Assembly (NCBI GenBank): GCA_025144025.1
Contig: JALXWS010000005.1
Coordinates: 62,001-126,000, forward strand
Origin: Corynebacterium sp. p3-SID1241
GTDB lineage: Bacteria; Actinomycetota; Actinomycetes; Mycobacteriales; Mycobacteriaceae
DNA length: 64,000 nt
Reading direction: 5' to 3'
A program made the translations under genes and the position numbers. Shown in pieces: positions 1 to 13,046 of this stretch. Every line of letters begins with the position of its first letter. Position 1 is the first letter of the stretch. Below the pieces are notes generated by a model, which did no database searches, had not been told where the DNA came from, and worked only from the letters and a program-made list of their open reading frames with translations.

Positions 1-338
1 GGGATAGCTGAGCGGATAATGTCCGAGCGAACCCCGCCGTAGCGGTCAGCGAGGGCGTCGACAAGCAGAGCCAACTGCGGCGGATAAACCTGGAACGGTG
101 AGATGATGCGCTCTATAAAACGCAGGTTGCCGCCAAATTCGGAGTCATGCAGCCGTTCTAGGACCACGGCATCAACCAAGCGTCCATTAAAGCGGATGCG
201 CACCTTAATCCCCGGTCGTACTTTCTCCGAATCCGCCTCTTCTACGAGGTAATCAAAGCCCCGGTCAAGGTGCGCGACTCCTAAAAGCGGCAACACCCGC
301 GCAACCGGTTTCCGGGTGGCGGGTGTTTTCTTCGGCAT
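1..338 (-). CDS. priA: Primosomal protein N' (PriA), N-terminal fragment
   Basis: The reverse strand from an ATG at 338 runs open off the left edge for about 112 codons, so only the N-terminus is present. It reads as the DNA 3'-end-binding domain of PriA, with the segment LDRGFDYLVEE, then PGIKVRIRFNGR and a QLALLVDALADRYG stretch near the edge. PriA restarts stalled replication forks; actinobacterial PriA proteins often have degraded helicase motifs, but that part lies outside the window. It starts 11 bases after the metK stop and follows metK in the same direction, the usual corynebacterial order. The identification rests on domain sequence plus this gene order. Confidence 0.85.
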   Translation of the reverse strand, partial: MPKKTPATRKPVARVLPLLGVAHLDRGFDYLVEEADSEKVRPGIKVRIRFNGRLVDAVVLERLHDSEFGGNLRFIERIISPFQVYPPQLALLVDALADRYGGVRSDIIRSAI

Positions 339-349
339 AGGCCTCGATT

Positions 350-1582
350 CTACAGGCCGGCGGCAGCGCGCAATGCTTCTACTCGGTTCAGCTGTTCCCA
401 AGGCAGTTCAACATCGGTACGGCCAAAGTGGCCATAGGCCGCAGTTTGGGCATAAATGGGGCGAAGCAGATCCAGCTCGCGGATGATAGCTGCAGGTCGA
501 AGGTCAAAAACCCTATTTACCGCAGCTTGAATATTCGCATCGCTCAACCCTTCCTTAGCGGTACCGAAGGTCTCGACGTACAAACCAACCGGCTTTGCAC
601 GACCAATTGCGTATGCAACCTGTACCTCAGCGCGGTCAGCTAGCCCAGCGGCGACGATATTTTTTGCCACCCACCGCATGGCGTATGCTGCGGAGCGATC
701 CACCTTGCTGGGATCCTTGCCGGAGAAAGCACCGCCGCCATGACGGGCCATACCACCATAGGTATCAACGATAATCTTGCGTCCGGTTAACCCAGCATCT
801 CCCATCGGACCACCGAGAATGAAGGAACCGGAAGGGTTCACCAGTAGATTTGTGTCCTTGGTGTAGTACTTTTCCAAGCCCGCATTTTTGATAACCCATT
901 CCAGAACCTCGCTGCGCAGAGGTCCTTCAAGCCAAGCGCTATCAACCTCGGTATCGTGCTGCGTGGAGATAACCACAGTATCTAGGTGGGAAGGCTCATT
1001 ATCATCGGTGTAGGCAAAGGTAACCTGGGTTTTTCCGTCCGGACGCAGGTGATCGACGATGCCTTCCTTGCGTACTTGTGTCAGGCGACGAGACAACCGG
1101 TGTGCCAAAGCAATAGGCAGCGGCATGTATTCCGCGGTTTCATTTGAAGCGTAGCCAAACATCAGCCCCTGGTCGCCGGCACCAGCGATATCGTTTTCCT
1201 CATCATAATCTTCACCTTGGGCGCGAGCCTCGGTGGAGTTATCTACGCCGGCCCCGATCTCCTGGGATTGCTCGCCAATGGCAATGTTGACGCCACAGGT
1301 ATTGCCGTCGAAGCCGACCTCCGAAGAAGTAAAGCCGATGGACTTCAGAGTATTGCGCACGAGGGCTGGGATTTCTACATATGCCTCGGTGCGTACCTCG
1401 CCCACCACGTGAACCTGTCCCGTGGTCACCAGAGTTTCCACGGCGACGCGGGATTGAGGATCCTTTTCCAGCAAGGCATCGAGGATGGCGTCAGAAATGG
1501 CGTCACAAATCTTGTCGGGATGGCCTTCCGTAACGGACTCGCTGGTAAAAAGACGAGTTGCCACTGCAGCGTTATCAGTCAC
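350..1582 (-). CDS. metK: S-adenosylmethionine synthetase
   Basis: MetK makes S-adenosylmethionine from methionine and ATP in the cytoplasm. The 410-residue product has the family signatures [17 protein letters not shown] near the N-terminus, [12 protein letters not shown] in the middle and [16 protein letters not shown] in the C-terminal third, and is full length. The reading frame is open back to a GTG at 1603, but the GTG at 1582 is preceded by AAAGGAAG at a spacing of about 5 bases, so I place the start there. It lies downstream of coaBC with a 109-base gap. I see no recognisable SAM riboswitch in that gap. Confidence 0.97.
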   Translation of the reverse strand: MTDNAAVATRLFTSESVTEGHPDKICDAISDAILDALLEKDPQSRVAVETLVTTGQVHVVGEVRTEAYVEIPALVRNTLKSIGFTSSEVGFDGNTCGVNIAIGEQSQEIGAGVDNSTEARAQGEDYDEENDIAGAGDQGLMFGYASNETAEYMPLPIALAHRLSRRLTQVRKEGIVDHLRPDGKTQVTFAYTDDNEPSHLDTVVISTQHDTEVDSAWLEGPLRSEVLEWVIKNAGLEKYYTKDTNLLVNPSGSFILGGPMGDAGLTGRKIIVDTYGGMARHGGGAFSGKDPSKVDRSAAYAMRWVAKNIVAAGLADRAEVQVAYAIGRAKPVGLYVETFGTAKEGLSDANIQAAVNRVFDLRPAAIIRELDLLRPIYAQTAAYGHFGRTDVELPWEQLNRVEALRAAAGL

Positions 1583-1691
1583 AAAAACTTCCTTTGTTCG
1601 CACTATTGATTCGATGCTGTGGGTTTTCTACGCCCAAGCCTAATACCACACAAGCCTAGACCAAGCGGTCTATAAATGCAATTTTAGTTGT

Positions 1692-2939
1692 CTAGTCCCG
1701 CAACATTTCATTCACCGCTGCCAAGATTTGAGCGGCCACCACCTGCTTCGAACCATGCTCCACCCGTTGCGGTTCTAGCCCAGAACGCAGAATCCAACCT
1801 TCATTGGATTTCTGGCCGAAAGTCTTATCGCGACCTACTTCATTAGCCATGATTACATCGCAGCCCTTTCGAGCAAACTTCTCTTGCGCGTACTCCAATG
1901 CGGACTTATCGGCATCACCCGTTTCGGCAGCGAATCCTACGATCACGCATTCAGCGGGAAGTTCCGCGCGATCGCGTGCAGCGACCAGCCCTTTTAGTAC
2001 ATCCGGATTCTCCACGAGGTGAAGCGTTGAAAGCGCATCATCCGCTTGACCCTTTTTCATCTTGGACTCTGCAACCTCGGCAGGGCGAAAATCAGAGACG
2101 GCTGCGGCCATGATAACTACGTCAGCATCGCGCGCCTCCTCGCGCATAGCCTGCCCTAACTCACGCGTGGAAATAATACTGCGAACCTTCGCACCGCTGG
2201 GCACCGGGAGCGAGGCCGTATTGCCCGCCACTATGGTTACATCAGCCCCCATCTGACAAGCCCATTCCGCGAGCGCAAAACCTTGCCTCCCAGAGGACCG
2301 ATTGCCCAAATAGCGCACGGGATCCAGCTCTTCGCGAGTACCACCGGCAGAAATTACTACCTTTTTGCCCTTCCACCGATGCTCTACCCGGTATCCCGCC
2401 AATTCCGTGCGCACGACCTCTGCAATCTGGTCCGGCTCTGGCAGACGCCCTGGACCCGAGTCCGCGCCCGTCAAACGCCCATGTGCGGGCTCTATGACGG
2501 TTATCCCGCGGCGTCGCAAAGTGGCCACATTGTCTTGAGTAGCGGGGTTGAGCCACATTTCCGTATGCATAGCTGGCGCTACAATCACTGGGCAGTTGGC
2601 CACTAGAACTGTAGAGGTGAGCAGGTCATCCGCCCGCCCTGTAGCCAACCTTGCAATCAAGTCAGCGGTAGCGGGAGCTATGACCACAACATCCGCGTGC
2701 TGCCCCACATTTACGTGTTGGACCTCATCCACTGCGTCAAAAACAGTCGTGGATACTGGGTGGCCAGATAGCGCCTCAAATGTAGCTGCGCCAACAAAGT
2801 TCAACGCATTCTCTGTGGGCACCACCCGCACGTCATCGCCAGCCTCCTTAAAGTTGCGCACGAGGTGGCAAGCCTTATACGCAGCGATGCCGCCAGCAAC
2901 GCCCACTACAATATTGCGAGAGGTATCTAATTCAGTCAC
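1692..2939 (-). CDS. coaBC: Bifunctional phosphopantothenoylcysteine decarboxylase/synthetase (CoaBC)
   Basis: This enzyme carries out two steps of coenzyme A synthesis: joining cysteine to 4'-phosphopantothenate and decarboxylating the product. The N-terminal half is a flavoprotein decarboxylase domain (GVAGGIAAYKACHLVR, the HVNVGQHAD histidine region, PAMHTEMW). The C-terminal half is the CoaB synthetase (SAGGTREELDPVRYLGNRSSG, AAAVSDFRP, and a lysine-rich KMKKG segment). The frame is open to a GTG at 2981, but the GTG at 2939 begins about 8 residues before the conserved RNIVVGVAGG, as in relatives. Neither start has a strong ribosome binding site, so the N-terminus is uncertain by 14 residues. 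Confidence 0.93.
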   Translation of the reverse strand: MTELDTSRNIVVGVAGGIAAYKACHLVRNFKEAGDDVRVVPTENALNFVGAATFEALSGHPVSTTVFDAVDEVQHVNVGQHADVVVIAPATADLIARLATGRADDLLTSTVLVANCPVIVAPAMHTEMWLNPATQDNVATLRRRGITVIEPAHGRLTGADSGPGRLPEPDQIAEVVRTELAGYRVEHRWKGKKVVISAGGTREELDPVRYLGNRSSGRQGFALAEWACQMGADVTIVAGNTASLPVPSGAKVRSIISTRELGQAMREEARDADVVIMAAAVSDFRPAEVAESKMKKGQADDALSTLHLVENPDVLKGLVAARDRAELPAECVIVGFAAETGDADKSALEYAQEKFARKGCDVIMANEVGRDKTFGQKSNEGWILRSGLEPQRVEHGSKQVVAAQILAAVNEMLRD

Positions 2940-3067
2940 ATCGCCCGATGGTACCTGCCCATACAAAGAAGGGCTCCGCACACCGCCATTACACGCTTTC
3001 TCATAGTGAGAGTCACGCTTCTGGCGGCATGTGGAGCCTAAAAAGCATCAGCGAGCCGAGCTGCCAG

Positions 3068-3370
3068 CTACTTTCCTTCCTCGTGGTCAAGTAGGCCAGC
3101 ATCGATCTCGCGCAACGCGATGGACAAAGGCTTCTCGCCAGGCTCTGGGGTAACCAGTGGGCCTACGAACTCGAAGACACCTTCATCCTGCTCTTGGTAG
3201 TAGCTATTGATCTGGCGTGCACGCTTTGCGGCAAAGATGACCAAAGCATACTTAGAAGAAACCTTGTCCAAAAGCTCATCGATCGGCGGATCAGTAATGC
3301 CAATCGGATCATCAAATACTGGCTCCGCCTTTGCGGCTTCAGTGTTAGAAGGGGTGGTCACGTTAGTCAC
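3068..3370 (-). CDS. rpoZ: RNA polymerase omega subunit
   Basis: Omega is the small subunit that helps assemble the RNA polymerase beta' subunit. The 100-residue product carries the conserved core [20 protein letters not shown], then [12 protein letters not shown], and the C-terminal [12 protein letters not shown] typical of actinobacterial omega. Three in-frame starts lie close together; the GTG at 3370 has AAAGGTG about 4 bases upstream, while the ATG at 3376 almost touches that motif, so the GTG is preferred. The gene lies between gmk and coaBC on the same strand, a widespread bacterial arrangement. Confidence 0.95.
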   Translation of the reverse strand: MTNVTTPSNTEAAKAEPVFDDPIGITDPPIDELLDKVSSKYALVIFAAKRARQINSYYQEQDEGVFEFVGPLVTPEPGEKPLSIALREIDAGLLDHEEGK

Positions 3371-3411
3371 ATGCACCTTTACATTGATTGAAGATGGTCA
3401 GAAAAGGAGGC

Positions 3412-3981
3412 CTACGCTCGCAGGATATCACTAATGGCAGTAACTGCTTCATCCAGATCATCGTTCACAACAATGTGATCGAATTCGTCCTGTGCGGCTA
3501 GTTCCTCGTGCGCAGTTTGCAACCTACGGTCAATGACGTCTTGCGGCTCAGTACCGCGACCGGTTAGCCGCTCCACAAGTACTTCCCAAGACGGGGGCGT
3601 CAAAAAGACCAAGTCTGCTTCAGGCAGCGCCTTCTTTACGCTCCGAGCACCCGCCAGATCAACTTCCACGAGCACCGGACGGCCTGCAGCCAAAGCTTCT
3701 TCTACCGGCTGAGCGGGTGTTCCAGATCGCTGTAAGCCACCGTGGATATCAGCCCATTCGAGCATCTCCCCAGCGTCTATGCGCTCTTGGAAGGCTTCTG
3801 GGGTAACGAAGAAATAGTCAACACCATCCTTCTCCCCTGGGCGGGGCTGGCGCGTCGTCATAGACACGCTGAAATATAGCCCCTCGACGTCACTGCGCAG
3901 ACGCGAAACTACGGTGGATTTTCCCACTGCGGAAGGCCCCGCCAATACGACGAGGCGCCCGCGTGCAGTTGCGTCAGCCAT
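3412..3981 (-). CDS. gmk: Guanylate kinase
   Basis: Guanylate kinase converts GMP and ATP to GDP and ADP. The 189-residue protein has the P-loop GPSAVGKST at about residues 15-23, the GMP-binding [20 protein letters not shown] segment, and the lid region with [17 protein letters not shown]. The length is normal. It starts with an ATG 8 bases after the mihF stop, so the two are probably co-transcribed, and rpoZ follows 35 bases past its own stop. Confidence 0.97.
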   Translation of the reverse strand: MADATARGRLVVLAGPSAVGKSTVVSRLRSDVEGLYFSVSMTTRQPRPGEKDGVDYFFVTPEAFQERIDAGEMLEWADIHGGLQRSGTPAQPVEEALAAGRPVLVEVDLAGARSVKKALPEADLVFLTPPSWEVLVERLTGRGTEPQDVIDRRLQTAHEELAAQDEFDHIVVNDDLDEAVTAISDILRA

Positions 3982-3989
3982 AGTTGTGA

Positions 3990-4310
3990 CTATTCGCCGT
4001 AGCCGAAGCGCTCGAGGAGCGCACGACGCTGACGCTCACCCAAGCCGCGCAGGCGACGGGTCTGAGCGATCTCCAGGTCCTCCATAATTTCCTTAGCCTT
4101 GACCTTGCCGACCTTTGGCAGAGCCTCGAGGAGTGCAGAAACCTTGGTCTTACCGATGATCTCATCGGTCTCAGCCTTTTCGAGCACGTCCTTCAGGTCG
4201 GTCTCACCGCGCTTGAGCGCGGCCTTGAGCTCAGCGCGAGCCTTGCGGGCCTCAGCGGCCTTAGCTAGAGCTTCCTTGCGCTGCTCGTCAGTCAACTTTG
4301 GAAGGGCCAC
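3990..4310 (-). CDS. mihF: Actinobacterial integration host factor (mIHF)
   Basis: mIHF is a small nucleoid-associated protein specific to actinobacteria and unrelated in fold to the enterobacterial IHF. The 106-residue product is rich in Lys, Glu and Ala: a long N-terminal helix ([20 protein letters not shown]), then a helix-two-turns-helix DNA-binding part with [18 protein letters not shown], ending [19 protein letters not shown]. The frame continues to an ATG at 4328, but a GTG at 4310 with GGAGG 6 bases upstream gives the normal family length. It lies directly before gmk, as in other actinobacteria. Confidence 0.95.
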   Translation of the reverse strand: MALPKLTDEQRKEALAKAAEARKARAELKAALKRGETDLKDVLEKAETDEIIGKTKVSALLEALPKVGKVKAKEIMEDLEIAQTRRLRGLGERQRRALLERFGYGE

Positions 4311-4490
4311 GGGTTTCCTCCGATTCATTAGATTGATTCTGTTACGTCTAGTACTTGGTACCAGATTTCGGCTCCCTAACGCAGTTTATGCACTGCGGAA
4401 AGTTATCAATAACCTTCGAGCGAACCGACTTCTGGCAATCCTAGCACTGCTCATTGAACGGTGGCGATAAGAGGGTTCAAAAGCAAGCCT

Positions 4491-4496
4491 ATTCTA
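4491..4496 (-). promoter_or_regulatory. Candidate -10 element upstream of mihF
   Basis: In the 253-base gap before mihF the reverse strand carries TAGAAT, a good match to the corynebacterial -10 consensus. A second element, TGCTAGGAT (an extended -10 form, 4446-4438), lies closer to the gene. No convincing -35 is visible for either. The gap is long enough to give mihF-gmk-rpoZ their own promoter separate from the pyr operon. Confidence 0.4.
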
Positions 4497-4537
4497 GCAC
4501 GTCACCGCACATACCTTAAACAAAGTACCAGGTAAGC

Positions 4538-4562
4538 GGCGCGGCCTGTAATCAGCCACGCC
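4538..4562 (-). terminator. Possible terminator hairpin after pyrF
   Basis: Directly after the pyrF stop the reverse strand can fold GGCGTGGC with GGCCGCGCC, about 8 base pairs with one G-U pair and an 8-base loop. No T-run follows, so it may be a weak terminator or an RNA-stabilising 3' hairpin at the end of the pyrimidine operon. Confidence 0.35.
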
Positions 4563-4563
4563 A

Positions 4564-5392
4564 CTACATTAAGCCTTGAAACTCCTCAGCCATTCGCACG
4601 ACGGATTTACGCAGGTCAGCTACGCTAGGCCCCTGCTCAAGCACGGCCCTGGACACATTGGCAAAGCCCAGCGACGGACACTTTGAGACAATATTGTGCA
4701 CCTGTTCTGGACCAGCCCCCTGGGCGCCTACGCCGGGCAAGAGTACCGGACCATTAAGCGCGTCTAGGCAGGGCGGATTATCTAAGGTAGCGCCGACCAC
4801 TACTCCCACGTTTCCCGGCACACCAGCCTTGTGCGCTGATACGTTATACGCCGCACATTCATCGACGACTGCCTGCGCAATAGTGCCCTGCTCGCCTACC
4901 GGGACCGATTGAATGGCGCGAGCCTCCGGGTTGGAGGTCGCCGCCAACACAAAGATGCCACGGCCGGTTTCTTCTGCCTTAGTAAACACCGGGCCGAGTG
5001 CGCCCACGCCCAGATAAGGTGACACGGTCACCGAATCCGCACGCAACGAGGACTGTTCATCCAGCCATGCATCCGCGTATCCGGCCATGGTCGACCCAAT
5101 ATCGCCGCGCTTGGCGTCTGCGAGGGTTAAGCATTCTGCATCGCGCAAGGCAGCCAACACTTCCTCGAGGACCGCAAACCCACGAGATCCGAATCGCTCG
5201 AAGAAGGCAACTTGTGGTTTAACCAAGGCGGCAGTATCGCTAAAGGCTTCAACGCAGCGCATGCTAAAGCTGCGCAGCCCATCCGCTGTAGGCTCCAAGC
5301 CCCACTTCTCCAAGAGGTATGGGTGCGGATCAATGCCCACGCAAAGTCGGCCGCGTGCTTCTCCCGCCGCATCGAGACGCTGACCAAATCTT

Positions 5393-5409
<17 letters not shown>
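4564..5409 (-). CDS. pyrF: Orotidine 5'-phosphate decarboxylase
   Basis: PyrF catalyses the last step of UMP synthesis, the decarboxylation of OMP. The 281-residue protein is of the longer actinobacterial type, with CVGIDPHP near the N-terminus, the active-site segment [12 protein letters not shown] near residue 95, and [11 protein letters not shown] near the C-terminus. The frame runs back to 5463, but the ATG at 5409 has AGGAG 7 bases upstream and gives the usual length. It overlaps the 3' end of carB by 17 bases, suggesting translational coupling as the last gene of the pyr operon. Confidence 0.96.
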
Positions 5410-8734
<3,325 letters not shown>

Positions 8735-8759
8735 AGTTATTCTTCCTTTTCCTGGTTGT

Positions 8760-9920
8760 CTACTTATTTGGGGTGTGGTTGTCCATCAGTTCTTCGAACT
8801 GATCGAATAGCGGGTTGGCATCATGCGGGCCCGCAGCGGATTCTGGGTGATACTGCACGGAGTAGGCCATGCCGTTGCGCAGTGCCACGCCCTCCACGGT
8901 GTCGTCGTTGAGGCAGATATGAGTGACCTGCGCGGGGCCGAAGTCGGTGGCGAACTCGGCGTTCTTGTCCTCTAGGTCATAGCCTTCCGGCGCCTTCAGC
9001 GCGAAGCCGTGATTCTGGGAGGTGATGTCGATCTTGCCGGTCACACTATTGCGCACCGGCACGTTGATGCCGCGGTGGCCGAACTTCATCTTGTAGGTGT
9101 CTAGGCCCAGCGCGCGGCCGAGAAGTTGGTTGCCAAAACAGATGCCAAAGAACGGAATCTTTGCTTCGAGCACCTGCTTGATGATGCCCACCATTTCGTC
9201 TGCGGTAGCCGGGTCGCCCGGGCCGTTGGAGACGAAGACGCCATCCGGGTTATAAGACTGCACCTTGTCAAAGGAGGTATTTGCGGGCACGACGATAGTT
9301 TCGATGCCGCGCTGAGAAAAGTGGCGCGGGGTCGCGGTCTTAACACCCATGTCGAAGGCAACGACGGTGTATTTCTTCTCCCCTACAGCCTCAATCGTGT
9401 AGGGCTCGTCGGTCGATACCTCCGCGGCGAGATCGGCGCCTTCCATAGAGTCCTGGGACTTAACTTCCTTCAGCAGCTCCTCTACTGGGCGCTGAGCATC
9501 TTCGCCGGAGAACAGGCCGGCGGCAATGGAGCCGTAGTTGCGCAGGTGGCGTACCAAGGTGCGGGTATCGATGCCGCGAATACCAATGACCCCCTGCTTT
9601 TCCATCTCTTCGCTCAAGCTGCGCTCTGCGCGCCAGTTGGATACGCTCTGTGCAAGGTCGCGGATAACGAGGCCAGCAACCCAGATGCGGTTTCCGTGGG
9701 ACTCGTTGTCCTCATCATTCCAACCGGTGTTGCCAATGTGCGGCGCGGCGGATACCACGATCTGGCGGTGGTAGGACGGGTCCGTCATGGTTTCCTGGTA
9801 GCCGGTCATCGCCGTGGTGAATACGGCCTCGCCCATGGTGGTGCCGGTGGTGCCAAAGCCATAACCGCGGAAGGTTCGCCCGTCCGCGAGAACGAGGATT
9901 GCTGGGGTTCTATCAGTCAC
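8760..9920 (-). CDS. carA: Carbamoyl-phosphate synthase, small (glutaminase) subunit
   Basis: CarA hydrolyses glutamine and passes the ammonia to CarB. The N-terminal half is the CPSase small-chain domain ([19 protein letters not shown]). The C-terminal half is a class I amidotransferase with the nucleophile cysteine in [12 protein letters not shown], the catalytic histidine and glutamate in QYHPES, and SNGPGDP. The frame opens at a TTG at 9962, but the GTG at 9920 has AGAAAGG about 7 bases upstream and gives the normal length of 386 residues. It lies between pyrC and carB in the pyr operon. Confidence 0.96.
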   Translation of the reverse strand: MTDRTPAILVLADGRTFRGYGFGTTGTTMGEAVFTTAMTGYQETMTDPSYHRQIVVSAAPHIGNTGWNDEDNESHGNRIWVAGLVIRDLAQSVSNWRAERSLSEEMEKQGVIGIRGIDTRTLVRHLRNYGSIAAGLFSGEDAQRPVEELLKEVKSQDSMEGADLAAEVSTDEPYTIEAVGEKKYTVVAFDMGVKTATPRHFSQRGIETIVVPANTSFDKVQSYNPDGVFVSNGPGDPATADEMVGIIKQVLEAKIPFFGICFGNQLLGRALGLDTYKMKFGHRGINVPVRNSVTGKIDITSQNHGFALKAPEGYDLEDKNAEFATDFGPAQVTHICLNDDTVEGVALRNGMAYSVQYHPESAAGPHDANPLFDQFEELMDNHTPNK

Positions 9921-9964
9921 GTCGTGGCCTTTCTCTGCCATATAGGTGGTTTCAGTGTGCAAGG

Positions 9965-11302
9965 TTAGTCTTCTTCGGAGGCTGCCAAGTCAAAAGTGAC
10001 GGCGCCTCGCAAAATGGTGTGGGTAACGCGGGCACCAAATTCTTCGCCAGCGTACGGGTTGTTTTCGGACTTGGAGGCCAGCGTGGAGGAATCAGAAACC
10101 CAGTGGTGGTCTGGGTCCACAATGGTTAAGTTAGCTGGCTCGCCTTCTGCGATGGGACGGCCGTGGCCCGGCAGGCGGGTGATTTCTGCAGGGCGCTCGG
10201 ACATGACGCGGGCAACAAAGCGCCAATCGGCCAGGCCAGTCTCGACGAAGATCTTGGCGATGACGGCCAAAGAAGATTCCAGGCCCAACATGCCAGGGCG
10301 GGCATTTTCAAACTCTACGCACTTGTCTTCGGAGCCGTGCGGGGCGTGGTCGGTGGCGACGCAGTCGATGGTGCCATTGAGCAGCGCCTCGCGCAGGGCC
10401 TCGGTATCGCGCTGTTCGCGCAGCGGCGGGTTGACACGGAAGAGGCCATCGTAGGTGCGCAGCTTGTCATCGGTCATTAACAGGTGGTGCGGGGCTACCT
10501 CGGCGGTGAGAGGAATATCCTGCTCCTTTGCCCACTTCAGTAGCTCCACGGTGCCCTGGGTCGAGGCGTGGCAGATGTGCACGCGGTTGCCGTAGTCGCG
10601 CGCCAATAGGGCGTCGCGGGCCACGATGGATTCCTCCGCCACGCGCGGCCACCCGCGCAGGCCGAGCCTGGCTGCGGTCTCGCCTTCATGGGCGGAAGCA
10701 CCACCGGTCATGCGGTCATCCTCGGCGTGCTGAGCCAGCAGCACGTCCATGCCCTTGGCGTATTCCAAAGCACGACGCATCAGCTGCGGATCCTGGACGC
10801 ACTTGCCGTCATCGGAGAACATGCGCACCTTGGCGTCCGAACGAGCCATCATGCCGAACTCTGTAAGGGTCTTGCCTTCCAGGGCCTTGGTAATTGAGCC
10901 CACCGGGTGGACGTCGCACAGTGCCAGTGCTTGGGACTTTGCCCATACGGACTCAGCGATGATCGGCTGGTCGGTCACCGGGTTGGTATTAGCCATGGTG
11001 AACACGGCGGTGAAACCGCCTTTGACGGCAGCCTTGGAGCCGGTCTCGATAGTCTCGGTATCCTCGCGACCGGGCTCGCGCAGGTGCACGTGCATATCCA
11101 CCAGACCTGGCAAGAGCACGTTGCCCTGGCCCTCGATGACCTGTGCGTTCTCGGCCTCCGCCGTAGCGCCGATGGTAGCGATGATGCCGTCCTTGACCAC
11201 GACATCGGTGGGCTCGCCTTCGCCGTACAGGCGCACATTCTTAATCACCAGTGGGGATTCCGCCGGCGCGGAAAGGCGACCGGTTTCCGGGTAAGTAGTC
11301 AT
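9965..11302 (-). CDS. pyrC: Dihydroorotase
   Basis: Dihydroorotase closes carbamoyl aspartate to dihydroorotate. The 445-residue protein is a class I amidohydrolase with metal-binding [10 protein letters not shown] near residue 68, HICHAST, a second histidine in VAPHHLL, and the aspartate in [10 protein letters not shown]. These zinc ligands are intact, so it is an active enzyme rather than a PyrC'-type relic. ATG start, 34 bases after pyrB; carA follows 44 bases later. Length is normal for the Gram-positive type. Confidence 0.97.
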   Translation of the reverse strand: MTTYPETGRLSAPAESPLVIKNVRLYGEGEPTDVVVKDGIIATIGATAEAENAQVIEGQGNVLLPGLVDMHVHLREPGREDTETIETGSKAAVKGGFTAVFTMANTNPVTDQPIIAESVWAKSQALALCDVHPVGSITKALEGKTLTEFGMMARSDAKVRMFSDDGKCVQDPQLMRRALEYAKGMDVLLAQHAEDDRMTGGASAHEGETAARLGLRGWPRVAEESIVARDALLARDYGNRVHICHASTQGTVELLKWAKEQDIPLTAEVAPHHLLMTDDKLRTYDGLFRVNPPLREQRDTEALREALLNGTIDCVATDHAPHGSEDKCVEFENARPGMLGLESSLAVIAKIFVETGLADWRFVARVMSERPAEITRLPGHGRPIAEGEPANLTIVDPDHHWVSDSSTLASKSENNPYAGEEFGARVTHTILRGAVTFDLAASEED

Positions 11303-11336
11303 TGTCTCTCCCTAAAGTTGAGTGTGGGCCGCGGGT

Positions 11337-12293
11337 TTAGATGCCGGCGTTTTCGCCATTGGTCAGCAGGGTAAACAGCACCGCCATGCGGGCGTGCACA
11401 CCGTTGTGTACCTGCTGTAGGACCGCAGTTTTGTCCAAATCTGCAACGCCGTAGTTAATCTCCATGCCGCGCAGCATCGGGCCGGGGTGCATGACGATGG
11501 CGTCCTTGTGCATGGCCGCCGCGCGCTCCTTGGACAGGCCAAAGAGGTTGGCGTATTCGCGGTGGGAGGGGAAGAAGCCGCCATTCATGCGCTCTTGCTG
11601 CACGCGCAGCATCATGATGACGTCGGCGTCTGCGACTTCCGCATCAAAGTCATACGCCACGCGCACCGGCCAATTCTCTACCCCAAAGGGCATGAGGGTG
11701 GCTGGGCCCACGAGGGTTACGTCAGCGCCGAGGGTGGTGAGCAAATCTACGTTGGAGCGCACGACGCGCGAGTGCAGGCAATCGCCCACAATCTTTACCT
11801 TCAGGCCGGCAAAGCCTTCCTCGCTGTGTAGTCCTAGGCGCTGGCGCATCGTGACGGCGTCGAGAAGCGCCTGCGTTGGGTGCTGGTGCGCGCCGTCGCC
11901 CGCGTTGATCACCGAAGGACCCTTGCCATTAGGGGCTACCCACTGGGCCAACTGCTGCGGCGCACCAGAGGAAGGGTGGCGCATGATGATCGCATCGGCG
12001 CCGATGGCGGCCAGGGTAAGGCCCGTATCCTTCAGGGACTCGCCCTTCTTTACCGAGGAGCTGGAGGCGGATAGGTTGATGACGTCCGCGGACATCCACT
12101 TGCCGGCCGTTTCAAAGGAAGATCGGGTGCGGGTGGAGTTTTCATAAAAGAGGGTATAGATGGTCCGGCCCCGCAGGGTCGGCAGCTTCTTTACCTCGCG
12201 GCCTTCGAGGGCCTCGCGGAAGCGATCCGCTTCATCCATCAGACCGATAATTTCGCTTCGGTCCAGCTCTGCTATATCGATGAGGTGCTTCAT
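11337..12293 (-). CDS. pyrB: Aspartate carbamoyltransferase, catalytic chain
   Basis: ATCase joins carbamoyl phosphate to aspartate, the first committed step of pyrimidine synthesis. The 318-residue protein has the carbamoyl-phosphate loop [13 protein letters not shown] near residue 50, the [11 protein letters not shown] loop, and the [10 protein letters not shown] motif near residue 140. No pyrI regulatory chain is present, as expected outside enterobacteria. The ATG is 2 bases after the pyrR stop, so translation is probably coupled. Confidence 0.97.
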   Translation of the reverse strand: MKHLIDIAELDRSEIIGLMDEADRFREALEGREVKKLPTLRGRTIYTLFYENSTRTRSSFETAGKWMSADVINLSASSSSVKKGESLKDTGLTLAAIGADAIIMRHPSSGAPQQLAQWVAPNGKGPSVINAGDGAHQHPTQALLDAVTMRQRLGLHSEEGFAGLKVKIVGDCLHSRVVRSNVDLLTTLGADVTLVGPATLMPFGVENWPVRVAYDFDAEVADADVIMMLRVQQERMNGGFFPSHREYANLFGLSKERAAAMHKDAIVMHPGPMLRGMEINYGVADLDKTAVLQQVHNGVHARMAVLFTLLTNGENAGI

Positions 12294-12295
12294 GG

Positions 12296-12901
12296 CTATG
12301 CCTCCCCCGTTTCAGAGCCAGCTCCACTAGTAGCGGCGGCTCGGGTCAATACGACCGCATCCCGGCCGTCAATCTCGCTGTTGTATACGGTGACATCTTC
12401 TTCTCGCGCGGTGGGCAGATTCTTACCCACATAATCGGCGCGGATAGGAACCTCGCGGTGGCCGCGATCTACCAAGACGGCCAGCTGAATGATGTCCGGA
12501 CGGCCCACGTCGCTCAACGCGTCCAAGGCGGCGCGGATAGTGCGGCCGGAGTACAGCACATCGTCGACCAAAATAACGGTGGCGTTATCGATGCCGCCGG
12601 TGGGAATCGTCGTCGGTTGGAGTGCGCGATGCGGCTTATTCAAAAGGTCATCGCGGTAAAGAGTGATATCGAGGGAGCCCCATGGGACTGCAACCCCGGA
12701 AAATTCTTCAATCTTGTGCGCTAGGCGCTGTGCAAGTGGCACGCCACCAGAGGGAATGCCAAGCAGAATGACCCGCGGTGCGTCCGCGGAATCGAGCGCC
12801 GTTTTTTCAATAATCTGGTGCGCGATGCGTGCAACGGTACGCGAAACATCATCGGAGCTTAAAAGCTCTAGCTTGTTCGCGGTAGCGTCAGTTCCACTCA
12901 T
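12296..12901 (-). CDS. pyrR: Pyrimidine operon regulator / uracil phosphoribosyltransferase PyrR
   Basis: PyrR is a UMP-sensing RNA-binding protein that represses pyr genes and has some uracil phosphoribosyltransferase activity. The 201-residue protein is a type I PRTase with the PRPP-binding loop [13 protein letters not shown] near residue 108 and the N-terminal [16 protein letters not shown] segment. It is the first gene of pyrR-B-C-carA-carB-pyrF. In mycobacteria PyrR represses translation by binding near its own ribosome binding site; a matching hairpin lies just upstream here. The tail of about 15 residues ([11 protein letters not shown]) looks unstructured. Confidence 0.95.
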   Translation of the reverse strand: MSGTDATANKLELLSSDDVSRTVARIAHQIIEKTALDSADAPRVILLGIPSGGVPLAQRLAHKIEEFSGVAVPWGSLDITLYRDDLLNKPHRALQPTTIPTGGIDNATVILVDDVLYSGRTIRAALDALSDVGRPDIIQLAVLVDRGHREVPIRADYVGKNLPTAREEDVTVYNSEIDGRDAVVLTRAAATSGAGSETGEA

Positions 12902-12904
12902 CGT

Positions 12905-12933
12905 GACCTCCTTCCCCGCCTCACGGTGCGGTC
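12905..12933 (-). promoter_or_regulatory. Candidate PyrR-binding hairpin over the pyrR ribosome binding site
   Basis: On the reverse strand, GACC (12933-12930) can pair with GGTC (12908-12905), and CCG with CGG inside it around a TGAGG loop, giving CCGTGAGGCGG. This resembles the GNGAGGY core of known PyrR binding loops. The strong ribosome binding site AAGGAGG of pyrR lies inside the 3' arm, 5-6 bases before the ATG, so binding would block translation initiation. The match is made by eye and the fold has not been calculated. Confidence 0.5.
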
Positions 12934-12963
12934 TTTAAAGGATGCCGGTTGATGGTCTCAAAA

Positions 12964-12985
12964 GTGTCTATTGTGTTAGACACAA
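12964..12985. promoter_or_regulatory. Overlapping inverted repeats, candidate operator between pyrR and the SRPBCC-SDR gene
   Basis: Two perfect palindromes overlap: GTGTCTA-ttgtgt-TAGACAC (12964-12983) and TTGTGT-TAG-ACACAA (12971-12985). They lie in the divergent intergenic region, about where the pyrR transcript should begin if the extended -10 TGCTAGAGT (12997-12989, reverse strand) is used. A repressor site is the simplest reading; a short 5' hairpin in the pyr leader RNA is the alternative. Confidence 0.5.
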
Positions 12986-12988
12986 AAT

Positions 12989-12997
12989 ACTCTAGCA
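12989..12997 (-). promoter_or_regulatory. Candidate extended -10 promoter of the pyr operon
   Basis: The reverse strand reads TGCTAGAGT, an extended -10 (TGn plus TAGAGT). No good -35 is visible at the expected distance, which is common for extended -10 promoters. The predicted start of transcription falls inside the palindromes at 12964-12985, leaving a leader of roughly 80 bases before pyrR. Confidence 0.4.
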
Positions 12998-13046
12998 CCT
13001 TACCCACCATTTGGGTGAGGACGAAAAGAAGGAGGCACTTCACACA

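Noticed and set aside
1583..1691. Possible SAM riboswitch before metK
   Set aside because: The gap is only about 110 bases and shows no SAM-I, SAM-II or SAM-IV type stems or conserved cores that I can see.
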